A stretch of DNA of 64,000 nucleotides, from positions 1-64,000 of the forward strand of contig NZ_CAJNBK010000020.1 of NCBI RefSeq assembly GCF_905220975.1, written 5' to 3'. The translations under genes were made by a program, and so were the position numbers. Below the pieces are notes generated by a model. It was not told the DNA's origin. It made no database searches and saw only the letters and a program-made list of their open reading frames with translations. Source of the DNA: Paraburkholderia haematera (GTDB lineage Bacteria > Pseudomonadota > Gammaproteobacteria > Burkholderiales > Burkholderiaceae). Positions 8,600 through 21,514 of this stretch are shown here, piece after piece; the stretch's first letter is position 1; every line of letters starts with the position of its first letter.

Positions 8600-9534
8600 G
8601 TACGACTTTTGTCGAGTTCGGCGGCGGCGCGGCGAGCGCGCGGCAGTCTATTTCCCAGTGGATGATGCGTGTGCGTATGCCACTCGTTGCCTGGAGCCGT
8701 CGGCGCCGTTGGGTGGTCGCGTTGCTGATCGCAGCGTTGGTGTTCGGACTTGGTGCGCATGGCTGGGTTGTCGCCGATTTCGGCGGCGTCGAGGCGAGCC
8801 GTGCGGCATTGGAGGCGGCCACACGGCATCTCGCGGACGCGCGCCGCGCGCTGGCGCAATTGCCCGCGCTGCGCCGGGAAGCTGCAGCGGGTCCGGGCCT
8901 GCCGTTGCCTGCGTCGTGGACCTCCGCGGACGATGTGCGCATCGTGTCCGAACTCGCGGCTCAGAATGGCGTCTCGTTGCTCTCGTTAGAACCGGGCGCC
9001 GCGAGTGGCTCGGATGCCGAAAGGATGCGTCCTGTACAACTCACCGCGCACACCGATTTCGTCCACCTGATGGCATTTTTGCGCGGTCTGTCGGATCTGC
9101 CGGTGCTGATCGTTCCCATCGATGTGACAGTCAATCGCGATGCCGCTTCGTTAGCGGTGAGGGCAACGCTGCATGTATTCAATGCGCTGAGGCCGGCGTC
9201 TTCCACCGCTGCTGATGGTGCAACAGTGGACGTCTTTGCCGACGAGAGCCTCGATTCGGAGGACGAAGAAGACATCGTATTCTTTGACCCGTTCTCGCTT
9301 GCGCAGATGCTCGCCTCCCGCGAGCTGCAGCCCGACGCTTCTCAACTTCGCCTCGTTGGCGTGCTACACGATCGCACACGCGGACTCGCCTTGCTCGATA
9401 CACCGGATGGCGCCACCACGGTCGTGTCCGGGCAGAAGCTCGGTGCCGAGCGCGTCACGCGGCTCGACGCGCTCAGCATCACGTTGGCCGTGGGCGGCGC
9501 GACGCGCACGCTGGCACTGACGGAGGCGTCCTGA
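8596..9534 (+). CDS. pilO: PilO-PilP fusion-like type IV pilus alignment protein
   Basis: 312 aa, longer than a normal PilO (about 200-215). AGGAGG lies just before the start. A basic cytoplasmic N-terminus leads to one membrane helix (residues 39-57), a coiled-coil-like Ala/Arg-rich stretch (64-98) and a PilO periplasmic domain to about 200. An acidic linker (DESLDSEDEEDI, 216-227) then leads to a second domain (229-310) containing FDPFS, LRLVGVL, ALLDTPDG and VVSGQKLG. That pattern is the core of the PilP homology domain that contacts secretin PilQ. No separate pilP exists between this gene and pilQ. The fusion is my inference from these motifs. Confidence 0.75.
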   Translation: MSTTFVEFGGGAASARQSISQWMMRVRMPLVAWSRRRRWVVALLIAALVFGLGAHGWVVADFGGVEASRAALEAATRHLADARRALAQLPALRREAAAGPGLPLPASWTSADDVRIVSELAAQNGVSLLSLEPGAASGSDAERMRPVQLTAHTDFVHLMAFLRGLSDLPVLIVPIDVTVNRDAASLAVRATLHVFNALRPASSTAADGATVDVFADESLDSEDEEDIVFFDPFSLAQMLASRELQPDASQLRLVGVLHDRTRGLALLDTPDGATTVVSGQKLGAERVTRLDALSITLAVGGATRTLALTEAS

Positions 9535-11273
9535 TGAGGCTGATGGAGCCGTTCGATCCCGACGCGTCGCGGGTTGGCGTTCGCGTGTGTTTTGGCCTCG
9601 GTGTGTATCGCCGCCTGCTCGGAGGCTTGTCTGGAGGCCCGCTTCGCAGCCTTGTCGCCGGCATGGCGATAAGCGCCGGCATCGCACACGCTTCGGCCCC
9701 AGCGCTGCCGCCGCTGCCCGCGTACATGCCGCTTGATGACGCTGTCGCGCCGCCCGTTGCTCGATACGATGTACCGCCGCTGCCGCGCGGCGTCGCTGCC
9801 GAAGTGTCCAACCCGTTTCGCGACGAGTCCTCCGACGGGCCCGGCGTATCGCGAGCGGTGGCAAGCGCCGAAAGCGGAAGCGCCGACGACCCGGGCGGCG
9901 ACGCAGACGGTTCAGTGCCGCTACGGCGGCACTCCGCGGCGGTGGCGCGTGACGACATCATCGGGACCTCGGCCCTTGAGGGGCCGCCAGTGCCGCTGCC
10001 CCCGCTTGCGCGCCTGAGCGGCGCACCGAAAACGCCTGCAGACGCCACACTCGCCGCCGACGACAAACCGATCTCGCTCAATTTCCAGCGCGCCGAACTC
10101 GGCGCGGTGCTCAACGCGTTCGCCCAGTTCACCGGACTGAACATCGTCGCGAGCGAGAGAGTGCGCGGCGCCGTTTCCCTGCGGCTCGACAAGGTGCCGT
10201 GGCGCACCGCGTTCGATACCTTGCTCGATGTCAACGGGCTGGCCATGGAGCGCCACGGCAACGTGATCTGGGTCGCGCCGTTTGCGGATCTGGCCGCGCG
10301 TGAACGGCAGCGTTTCGAAGCGCACGCCAGAGCCGCCGATCTTGAGCCGCTCGCAAGCCGCACGTTCGAGCTTCACTACGCGCGTGCTGAAGACGTGCGG
10401 CGCCTGCTGACCGGCGCCGGCAACCAGCGCGTGCTGTCCAAACGCGGCGCCGCGACTGCCGATCCACGCACCAATCTGCTGTTTGTCACCGATCTCGAAG
10501 GGCGGCTTGCGCAAATCACGGCGTTGCTTGCTTCCGTCGACCGGCCGACCCGTCAGGTGTTGATCGAAGCGCGTATCGTTGAAGGCGAGCATGGTTTTTC
10601 GCGCAATCTCGGCGTGCGCCTTTCCATGGCGGCCGCCAACGCCAGCGTCGATGGCACCGCCCGAGGCCTGTCGGGAGGCAAAGACGGCACCGTGTACGAT
10701 CTGTCGGCACGGCCAATTTCCGGTTTCGACGCCGCCACCGCCGGGCTGACCTTGTTCGCAGCGGGGGCGACGCGGCTGCTCAACATCGAACTGAGTGCGC
10801 TGGAGGCGGAAGGGCGCGGTGAAATCGTCTCGAGCCCTCGGGTCGTGACGGCGGACCGGATGAAAGCGGTCGTCGAGCAGGGCACCGAGCTGCCCTATCA
10901 GGCGAAAGTGGGGCAGGGTGTGTCCGGCGTGCAGTTTCGCCGCGCTACGCTGAAGCTGGAGGTCGAGCCGCAAATCATGCCGGACGGCAGAGTGGTGCTG
11001 GACCTCGACATCGCCAAAGATAGCGTCGGCGAGCAGACCGACGCCGGGCCGGCGATCAACACCAAACACGTGCAAACGCGCGTCGAAGTCGAAGATGGTG
11101 GTACGGTGTCGATCGGCGGAATTTACGCGACCGACAACCGGGACGATGTGACGCGGGTGCCGGTCCTGGGCAAAATACCGTTTTTAGGGGCGCTTTTTCG
11201 CCATCGGGCCCATCGGGACCAGCGCAGTGAACTGGCAATTTTCATCTCGCCGCGCGTCGTTCAGACAAATTAG
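9534..11273 (+). CDS. pilQ: Type IV pilus secretin PilQ
   Basis: 579 aa, shorter than the roughly 700-residue PilQ of Pseudomonas. After a signal-like segment (about 37-54) there is a long Pro/Ala/Asp-rich region (55-175) with no recognisable AMIN domain. Then come an STN domain (180-250), a secretin N domain (275-338) and the C-terminal secretin barrel (345-576) with VLIEARIVE, the LSALEAEGRGEIVSSPRV motif and VPVLGKIPFLGALFR. It forms the outer-membrane channel for pilus fibres and, in competent species, DNA. Its ATG overlaps the upstream stop as TGATG. Confidence 0.9.
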   Translation: MRLMEPFDPDASRVGVRVCFGLGVYRRLLGGLSGGPLRSLVAGMAISAGIAHASAPALPPLPAYMPLDDAVAPPVARYDVPPLPRGVAAEVSNPFRDESSDGPGVSRAVASAESGSADDPGGDADGSVPLRRHSAAVARDDIIGTSALEGPPVPLPPLARLSGAPKTPADATLAADDKPISLNFQRAELGAVLNAFAQFTGLNIVASERVRGAVSLRLDKVPWRTAFDTLLDVNGLAMERHGNVIWVAPFADLAARERQRFEAHARAADLEPLASRTFELHYARAEDVRRLLTGAGNQRVLSKRGAATADPRTNLLFVTDLEGRLAQITALLASVDRPTRQVLIEARIVEGEHGFSRNLGVRLSMAAANASVDGTARGLSGGKDGTVYDLSARPISGFDAATAGLTLFAAGATRLLNIELSALEAEGRGEIVSSPRVVTADRMKAVVEQGTELPYQAKVGQGVSGVQFRRATLKLEVEPQIMPDGRVVLDLDIAKDSVGEQTDAGPAINTKHVQTRVEVEDGGTVSIGGIYATDNRDDVTRVPVLGKIPFLGALFRHRAHRDQRSELAIFISPRVVQTN

Positions 11274-11379
11274 GGGCATGCTGCTGCCGCTGCCCAGCGG
11301 CGGCCTGCAGGCTCGACAAGGCAGCCGCTTTGCCAGTAAGCTGCGGCACGAACCATACCGGATTAGCCAGAGGACACCG

Positions 11380-11931
11380 TTGCAAGCGCGGGACGCACAC
11401 GCCAATGTATTTTTTGTAGGGCTCATGGGGGCGGGCAAAACCACCGTGGGCCGGGCCATTGCGCGCCGTCTCGATCGCCCGTTCTTCGATTCCGATCATG
11501 AAATCGAGGCGCGTACGGGCGCGCGCATCCCTGTGATCTTCGAGCTGGAAGGCGAAGCGGGCTTTCGCGATCGCGAGGCGCACGTGATTTCCGACCTGAC
11601 CGGGCGCGAAAATATCGTGCTGGCGACAGGCGGGGGTGCGGTGCTGCGGCCGGAAAACCGTGAAGCGTTGCAAAATCGGGGTGTGGTGATCTATTTGCGC
11701 GCCAATCCGCACGATCTGTGGCTGCGCACCCGGCGCGACAAGAATCGCCCGCTTTTGCAGACCGAAGACCCCAAAGCGCGCCTCGAGGCGCTCTACGAAG
11801 TACGCGATCCGCTATACCGGGAATGCGCGCACTTTGTGATCGAAACCGGCCGGCCCTCGGTCAACGCACTGGTCAACATGGTTCTGATGCAGCTCGAGCT
11901 GGCCGGCGTCGCCAAACATCCTGCGTCATAA
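11380..11931 (+). CDS. aroK: Shikimate kinase AroK
   Basis: 183 aa from a TTG at 11380, preceded by AGAGGA at 11369-11374; the open frame upstream (from 11227) overlaps pilQ in another frame and has no family similarity. The Walker A GLMGAGKTTVGRAIA, the shikimate-binding DSD (FFDSDHEIE), EAGFRDRE, and GGGAVL are present, as is the lid arginine (RPLL). It phosphorylates shikimate in the chorismate pathway. It is followed directly by aroB, the usual aroKB pair, and lies behind the pil operon as in many proteobacteria. Confidence 0.93.
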   Translation: MQARDAHANVFFVGLMGAGKTTVGRAIARRLDRPFFDSDHEIEARTGARIPVIFELEGEAGFRDREAHVISDLTGRENIVLATGGGAVLRPENREALQNRGVVIYLRANPHDLWLRTRRDKNRPLLQTEDPKARLEALYEVRDPLYRECAHFVIETGRPSVNALVNMVLMQLELAGVAKHPAS

Positions 11932-11939
11932 TGGACCGT

Positions 11940-13016
11940 ATGATTACCGTCAATGTCGAACTGGGCGAGCGCGCCTACCCCATCCATATCGGTGCCGACC
12001 TGATCGGCCAGACTGCGTTGTTCGCGCCGCATATCGCCGGCAGCTCGGTCACCATCGTCACGAATACCACGGTCGACCCGCTCTATGGCGACGCGCTGCG
12101 CGCGGCGCTCGCGCCGCTCGGCAAGCAGGTGTCCACGGTCGTTTTGCCGGACGGCGAAGCGTACAAGAACCTCGAAACGCTGAACCTGATTTTCGACGCG
12201 CTGCTGGGCTCGCGCGCAGACCGCAAGACTACGCTGATCGCGCTCGGCGGCGGCGTGATCGGCGACATGACGGGGTTTGCGGCGGCCTGCTATATGCGCG
12301 GCGTGCCGTTCATCCAGGTGCCGACCACCTTGCTGTCGCAAGTCGATTCGTCGGTGGGCGGCAAGACCGGCATCAACCATCCGCTTGGCAAGAACATGAT
12401 CGGCGCGTTCTACCAGCCGCAGGCCGTGATCGCCGACATCGGCGCGCTCCGTACGCTGCCGGCGCGAGAACTGGCAGCGGGCGTCGCCGAAGTGATCAAG
12501 ACTGGCGCGATTGCCGACGTCGGTTTCTTCAGCTGGATCGAAGCGAACATCGAGTCGCTCAATCGCTGCGAGCCCGCAGCGCTGGCCGAGGCGGTCAAGC
12601 GCTCGTGCGAAATCAAGGCGTCGGTCGTGGCGCAGGACGAGCGCGAAGGCGGGCTGCGCGCGATCCTCAATTTCGGCCACACCTTCGGCCATGCAATCGA
12701 AGCCGGACTCGGCTACGGCGAGTGGCTACACGGCGAGGCGGTTGGCTGCGGGATGGTGATGGCGGCGGACCTGTCAGTGCGTATGGGTTATCTCGACGAA
12801 GCGGCGCGCAAGCGTCTGGTCGACGTGATCGTTGCCGCGCATTTGCCCACCCGGGCGCCCGCGCTCGGCGATTCGCGTTACGTCGAACTCATGAGGGTCG
12901 ACAAGAAGGCGGAAGCCGGCGCGATCAAATTCATTCTGCTGAAGCGTTTCGGTGAGACGCTCATCACCCAGGCGCCCGATGCCGAGGTGCATGCCACGCT
13001 GGCAGCCGCCGTCTAG
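11940..13016 (+). CDS. aroB: 3-dehydroquinate synthase AroB
   Basis: About 358 aa. It converts DAHP to 3-dehydroquinate, using NAD and a divalent metal. The NAD-binding ALGGGVIGDMTGF, the substrate and metal residues in QVDSSVGGKTGINHPLGKN, and NFGHTFGHAIE and WLHGEAVGCGM near the metal site are present. I prefer the ATG at 11940 (MITVNVELGERAYPI), matching related proteins; an ATG at 11931 overlapping the aroK stop (TAATG) would add three residues and couple translation. Confidence 0.95.
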   Translation: MITVNVELGERAYPIHIGADLIGQTALFAPHIAGSSVTIVTNTTVDPLYGDALRAALAPLGKQVSTVVLPDGEAYKNLETLNLIFDALLGSRADRKTTLIALGGGVIGDMTGFAAACYMRGVPFIQVPTTLLSQVDSSVGGKTGINHPLGKNMIGAFYQPQAVIADIGALRTLPARELAAGVAEVIKTGAIADVGFFSWIEANIESLNRCEPAALAEAVKRSCEIKASVVAQDEREGGLRAILNFGHTFGHAIEAGLGYGEWLHGEAVGCGMVMAADLSVRMGYLDEAARKRLVDVIVAAHLPTRAPALGDSRYVELMRVDKKAEAGAIKFILLKRFGETLITQAPDAEVHATLAAAV

Positions 13017-13093
13017 ACCGACTCGGCGAGGGCTTGGCAGCAAGGCAATGTGCACCAGCGTCACGAGGCGCCGCCCATGTTTCGGAGAATCCG

Positions 13094-14296
13094 GTGACTG
13101 ACAGGCGCAGCGACGATGTACAGCATGACCCGGCAGGCAGGCCCGTGAGCCGCGTGCCGTCGCAGGAAGCACTCGAAGCGCATCTTGCGCCGTATGCGGC
13201 CCATTCTGCCCAGTCGCGCGGCCGCCGCTATCCCGAAGCTGCGCCGAGCGCGCGTACCGAATTCCAGCGCGATCGCGATCGCATTGTCCACTCGACGGCA
13301 TTCCGCCGGCTTGAGTACAAAACTCAGGTGTTCGTGAATCACGAGGGCGATCTGTTTCGCACTCGCCTCACGCACAGCCTCGAGGTCGCCCAGATCGCCC
13401 GTTCAGTCGCCCGCAATCTGCGCGTCAACGAGGACCTCGTCGAAGCCATTTCGCTGGCGCACGATCTCGGCCACACGCCGTTCGGCCACGCGGGCCAGGA
13501 CGCACTGAACGAGTGCATGCGCGAGCATGGCGGCTTCGAGCACAACCTGCAAAGCCTTGCGGTGGTCGACGATCTGGAAGAGCACTACGGCGCGTTCAAT
13601 GGCCTGAACCTCTGCTTCGAAACGCGGGAAGGCATTCTCAAGCACTGCTCGCGTGAGAATGCGCGGCGGCTCGGCGCGCTCGGCGAGCGTTTTCTGGAGG
13701 GGAGGCAACCTTCCATTGAAGCGCAGATCGCCAATGTCGCCGATGAGATCGCGTACAACAATCACGACGTCGACGATGGCTTGCGCTCAGGCCTCATCAC
13801 GGTGGAGCAACTTGCCGAGGTGGAGCTATGGCAGACACACTTCGAGGCGGCGCGCGGCGACTTTCCGGACATCGAGGGGCGCCGGCTGATTCACGAGACG
13901 GTGCGCCGCATCATCAATACGCTGATCGTCGACCTGATCGATACGACGTCGCTCAATCTGGCAAGACACACACCCGTCTCACTGGACGCCGTGCGCGCGG
14001 CACCGCCGCTGGTCGCGCATAGCGAAGCGATCGCAGCGCAGGCCGCGGCGCTCAAGCGCTTTCTGTTCAAGAACCTGTACCGCCACTATCGGGTGATGCG
14101 CATGGCCAACAAGGCGCGCCGCGTAGTAGCCGGTCTGTTCGACGCCTTCACGGAAGATCCGCGGCTGTTGCCACCCAGCTATCAATCCACGGACGCGTCG
14201 CAGCAACCGCGCCTGATCGCCCACTACATCGCGGGTATGACGGATCGATATGCAGTGAAGGAGTATCAGCGGCTGTTCGTGATAGACGACAATTGA
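13094..14296 (+). CDS. dgt: Deoxyguanosinetriphosphate triphosphohydrolase-like protein (dGTPase)
   Basis: 400 aa from the GTG at 13094, with GGAG at 13084-13087 six bases upstream. The HD-superfamily metal-binding residues are seen in RTRLTHSLEVAQIAR and SLAHDLGHTPFGHAG, with a later Asp in ADEIAYNNHDVDDG. Family members hydrolyse dNTPs to the nucleoside and tripolyphosphate; the exact substrate of the type with this length is not fixed by sequence. It is the last gene of the pilQ-aroK-aroB-dgt run, a conserved Burkholderia order. Confidence 0.9.
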   Translation: MTDRRSDDVQHDPAGRPVSRVPSQEALEAHLAPYAAHSAQSRGRRYPEAAPSARTEFQRDRDRIVHSTAFRRLEYKTQVFVNHEGDLFRTRLTHSLEVAQIARSVARNLRVNEDLVEAISLAHDLGHTPFGHAGQDALNECMREHGGFEHNLQSLAVVDDLEEHYGAFNGLNLCFETREGILKHCSRENARRLGALGERFLEGRQPSIEAQIANVADEIAYNNHDVDDGLRSGLITVEQLAEVELWQTHFEAARGDFPDIEGRRLIHETVRRIINTLIVDLIDTTSLNLARHTPVSLDAVRAAPPLVAHSEAIAAQAAALKRFLFKNLYRHYRVMRMANKARRVVAGLFDAFTEDPRLLPPSYQSTDASQQPRLIAHYIAGMTDRYAVKEYQRLFVIDDN

Positions 14297-14758
14297 TCGG
14301 GTTGGCGTCGATGCTCATCGGCGCATGGCTTCGCGGGGGCGTCCAGGCGGGCGCGCGCAACCTCGTGTCGCTTGCGCAATTTGCTGCGTAGCGGCACGGC
14401 GTCGGCATGCGTGCCGTCGGCCAGCGTGTCTTCGAGTTCCGACAGCAGCGCGCGATTCATTGGCGATGTCTTTAGCCGCGTGGCGGCTATGGCCGGCGAT
14501 TCGCCGGGAAGGTCACGCAACTTCGATGCCAAAAGCTACGCGCTGTTCCAGCGAGATCATCGCCGACGTGCCGACCGTTTCGTGTGGCAGGAATTGCACC
14601 GGAAAGGTCGATTGGTGGTCAAAATTACATGGCATCCGGCATTTACCATAATGGGTGACAGAGGCATAAAATAAAAACGCCGTCACGTGTGTGACGGCGT
14701 TTGGCCGAGGTGCGGAATGTTCGCGGCGGTTCGATCCATGCAGGCACAGCCTGCCTTC
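14297..14758. other. 462-base gap without a convincing gene
   Basis: Between dgt and ompW. Overlapping open frames exist on both strands (minus 14266-14460, plus 14372-14674), but none has a recognisable domain or a clear ribosome-binding site, and they contradict one another. The distal part holds a strong hairpin terminator at 14675-14702. The stretch from about 14560 to 14670 is more AT-rich than its surroundings. Confidence 0.5.
14675..14704. terminator. Bidirectional terminator downstream of ompW
   Basis: The arms AAACGCCGTCAC (14675-14686) and GTGACGGCGTTT (14691-14702) form a perfect 12-bp stem with loop GTGT. The A-rich left flank (ATAAAATAAAAA) reads as a T-tract on the minus strand, which fits termination of the minus-strand ompW ending at 14759. 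Confidence 0.8.
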
Positions 14759-15481
14759 CTAGAAGACGTAACCTATCTTCGCGAAAGTAACGATCGGGTT
14801 GAGTTTGATTTTTGCCTCGGACGTCACGGTCAGGTTGCCGACCGGAGTCGCCGCGTTCGAGGTCAGTTTCGCGGTTACGCTGAGCGGTATGTATGAGATG
14901 GAGAGCCCTGCGAACCAGTGCTTGGTGAACGCATAGTTGAAACCGAGATTAAACACGGGTGCCCAGGAACGATCCGTCGATACTGAGGTCGGACCATGCA
15001 GTACGCCTTGTTCAAACGCAGTGTTGGTGATCTTCGCGTCCGTGAACCAGACGTACGTGACGCCGAGGCCGGCATAGGGTCGGAACTTTGCGGCGGGGTC
15101 GTTGAAGTAGTATTTGAACAGGAGCGCGGGACTCCATTGCTTCGCGGAGCCGAGCGTGCCGAATTGCTCGAAGGAGCCTGTGCCTAGCAGGTTGAATTTC
15201 GGCGGAATGCCAAGTTCAGCTTCCGCAGCGATGTGATCGGTGACAAAGTAGCCTAGGCTTAAGCCGAGGGTGTCGGAACTGTCGATGCCGGCACCTGTGC
15301 CAGCTAGTGAGACGTTGACGGGTCTCCCGCCGGCGCTTGTTTCCTTCAACGGATCGCTACTGTCTTGGGGGGCGAAATGGAACCACCCCGTCGTAGCGTA
15401 AAAGCTGCCGGCCGATTGCGCGTGAGCTGCCGTCATGCAGGCGAGCGCCGCGATCCCCGTTATGGCCTGTTTTAATTTCAT
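14759..15481 (-). CDS. ompW: OmpW-family outer-membrane protein
   Basis: 240 aa from the ATG at 15481, which has GGAGGAG upstream on the minus strand; the frame extends further but without a better start. A clear signal peptide (MKLKQAITGIAALACMTAAHAQ) is followed by alternating amphipathic strands, the PAL-LFKYYF and YAGLGVTYVWF segments, and a C-terminal aromatic (KIGYVF) typical of outer-membrane barrels. OmpW proteins are eight-stranded barrels thought to pass small hydrophobic molecules. It stands alone, divergent from the next gene, with its own terminator. Confidence 0.9.
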   Translation of the reverse strand: MKLKQAITGIAALACMTAAHAQSAGSFYATTGWFHFAPQDSSDPLKETSAGGRPVNVSLAGTGAGIDSSDTLGLSLGYFVTDHIAAEAELGIPPKFNLLGTGSFEQFGTLGSAKQWSPALLFKYYFNDPAAKFRPYAGLGVTYVWFTDAKITNTAFEQGVLHGPTSVSTDRSWAPVFNLGFNYAFTKHWFAGLSISYIPLSVTAKLTSNAATPVGNLTVTSEAKIKLNPIVTFAKIGYVF

Positions 15482-15668
15482 ATGTGCTCCTCCAAAAAAG
15501 GCCCGCTCATTATGACGACAACGTTTGAAACAAACCATACGCGGCAGTTAGAGCTTTCTCCCTAAGCGCCGGGCGGTTTCTGGCTAAGCCGCGCCGCGCC
15601 GAACCCAGCGCCCATGCGGCTTTTCGGACCTTCGGGTATATACCAACGCGACTATTGGATACTTCAGC

Positions 15669-16376
15669 ATGGCACGGCTTGCACGTCTCTATGTCCCTGA
15701 ACAGCCGCAGCACGTCATCCTCCGCGGACTCGATCAGCAGCCCGCATTCGTCGACGACCAGGACTACGAGCTTTTCATCGACTGTCTGAAAGCGGCTTCA
15801 CGCGACCATCACTTGTCTATCCATGCGTATGCGTTGATGCCTGGCGCTGTGCAACTGCTCGTCACGCCGACTGAAGAGTCGAGCCTGCCGAAGGCGATGC
15901 AGGCGGTAGGGCGCCGTTACGTTGCGCACTTCAACCGGCGATACGCGCGCCGCGGCACCTTGTGGGAAGGGCGTTACCGCGCCACGGTGATCGAAGGCGA
16001 GCGCTACTTCCTGCTCGCGAGCCGGGTTGTCGAGATGTGCCCGGTACGCACCGGGCTCGTGAGCGTGCCCGAGGACTACCGCTGGTCGAGCTACCGGCAC
16101 CACATCGGCTTGACGCTCGACAGCCTGATTACCGACCACCCGTTGTACTGGTCGCTCGGCAACACGCCGTTCGAACGGCAGCGTACCTACCGCGAATTGT
16201 GCGAGCAGCCGCTCGACGAACGCGAAGCCAGTCAGCTTCAGCAGGCCACCTTGAAGGGCTGGGTTTTGGGTAGCGACACCTATCGCGAGTGGGCGGCGCG
16301 GGCCGCCAACCGGCGCGTTTCGCCGCTGCCGCGCGGGCGGCCGCGCAAAGTCCGCGAGACCCCGCAGACGCAATAA
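15669..16376 (+). CDS. RAYT-like (REP-associated tyrosine transposase) protein, catalytic residues lost
   Basis: 235 aa. The overall pattern is that of Y1/IS200-type RAYT proteins: an N-terminal ARLYVPEQPQHVILRG, HAYALMP at 52-58, AHFNRRYARRGTLWEGRYR at 86-104, then PVRTGLV and EDYRWSSY. The family HxH metal motif (MPNHVH-type) reads M-P-G-A-V-Q here, so both histidines are gone (A60, Q62). The catalytic tyrosine of the RYIE-NPVRAG motif is V120. The rest is intact, with no frameshift, and a basic C-terminal tail may bind DNA. It lies just upstream of gltB. I infer a domesticated DNA-binding protein rather than an active transposase. No transposon ends were seen. Confidence 0.8.
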   Translation: MARLARLYVPEQPQHVILRGLDQQPAFVDDQDYELFIDCLKAASRDHHLSIHAYALMPGAVQLLVTPTEESSLPKAMQAVGRRYVAHFNRRYARRGTLWEGRYRATVIEGERYFLLASRVVEMCPVRTGLVSVPEDYRWSSYRHHIGLTLDSLITDHPLYWSLGNTPFERQRTYRELCEQPLDEREASQLQQATLKGWVLGSDTYREWAARAANRRVSPLPRGRPRKVRETPQTQ

Positions 16377-16433
16377 AGCGTTCCGCATCAAAGGGATACG
16401 CTCGAAACGGCATCTTCGCGTGCCGTTTTCTTT

Positions 16434-16493
16434 TGCACCATTTTGATATGGCACCAATAAAAAATGACCGCAATGCACCAATTTGATAATTGG
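16434..16493 (+). promoter_or_regulatory. Tandem 15-bp repeats/dyads upstream of gltB, candidate operator
   Basis: TGCACCATTTTGATA (16434-16448) recurs as TGCACCAATTTGATA (16474-16488), exactly 40 bases later with one mismatch. Each is part of a dyad: CCAT-N6-ATGG in the first and CCAATT-TGAT-AATTGG (16478-16493) in the second. The left half matches the TGCACCA half of the NtrC consensus, but the right halves do not match it well. Binding by NtrC or another nitrogen regulator is a hypothesis. Confidence 0.45.
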
Positions 16494-16514
16494 GTCTCGA
16501 TCATCACGTTTTAT

Positions 16515-16544
16515 TTGCTATTCCATTGATTCGTCGCGTATATT
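16515..16544 (+). promoter_or_regulatory. Possible sigma-70 promoter for gltB
   Basis: TTGCTA (16515-16520) and TATATT (16539-16544) are separated by 18 bases. They sit downstream of the tandem repeats and about 130 bases before the gltB start. This is pattern matching only. Confidence 0.3.
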
Positions 16545-16673
16545 CCGAATTCCGGCGTTTTTTGATACGCACAGCATTCAAGCGTACTGAGTCGCCGACG
16601 TGGTTGCGGTGCGAACTGCGGCAATAGAAAAACGGTTTAACGGCCTGTCCGGCCCCTCACAGACGGTGTCCCC

Positions 16674-21377
<4,704 letters not shown>

Positions 21378-21434
21378 CTTGCCGTATAGGCAGGTTCGCT
21401 GGTCATCAGCACAGAAGACGTCACATTTAGCCGT

Positions 21435-21474
21435 ACCCGCCGCGCCGACCATTCAGTCGGACCGCGCGGCGGGT
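21435..21474 (+). other. Intercistronic stem-loop between gltB and gltD
   Basis: The arms ACCCGCCGCGC (21435-21445) and GCGCGGCGGGT (21464-21474) are perfectly complementary, with an inner CCGAC/GTCGG (21445-21449/21456-21460). No T-tract follows, so it looks like an mRNA processing or stability element rather than a terminator. Confidence 0.6.
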
Positions 21475-21514
21475 GTAGATCACCTCACCTGATACAGATA
21501 GAGAAGAGAACCAC

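Noticed and set aside
7441..8859. A 472-residue minus-strand frame across pilM-pilO
   Set aside because: Spans three clear plus-strand genes and has no protein-like features.
16450..16465. A possible sigma-54 promoter (TGGCAC) near the gltB repeats
   Set aside because: The downstream GC of the -12 element is absent at the required 10-base spacing.
15482..16673. A complete insertion sequence around the RAYT-like gene
   Set aside because: No terminal repeats, REP hairpins in BIME arrangement or target duplication were found, and the active site is lost.
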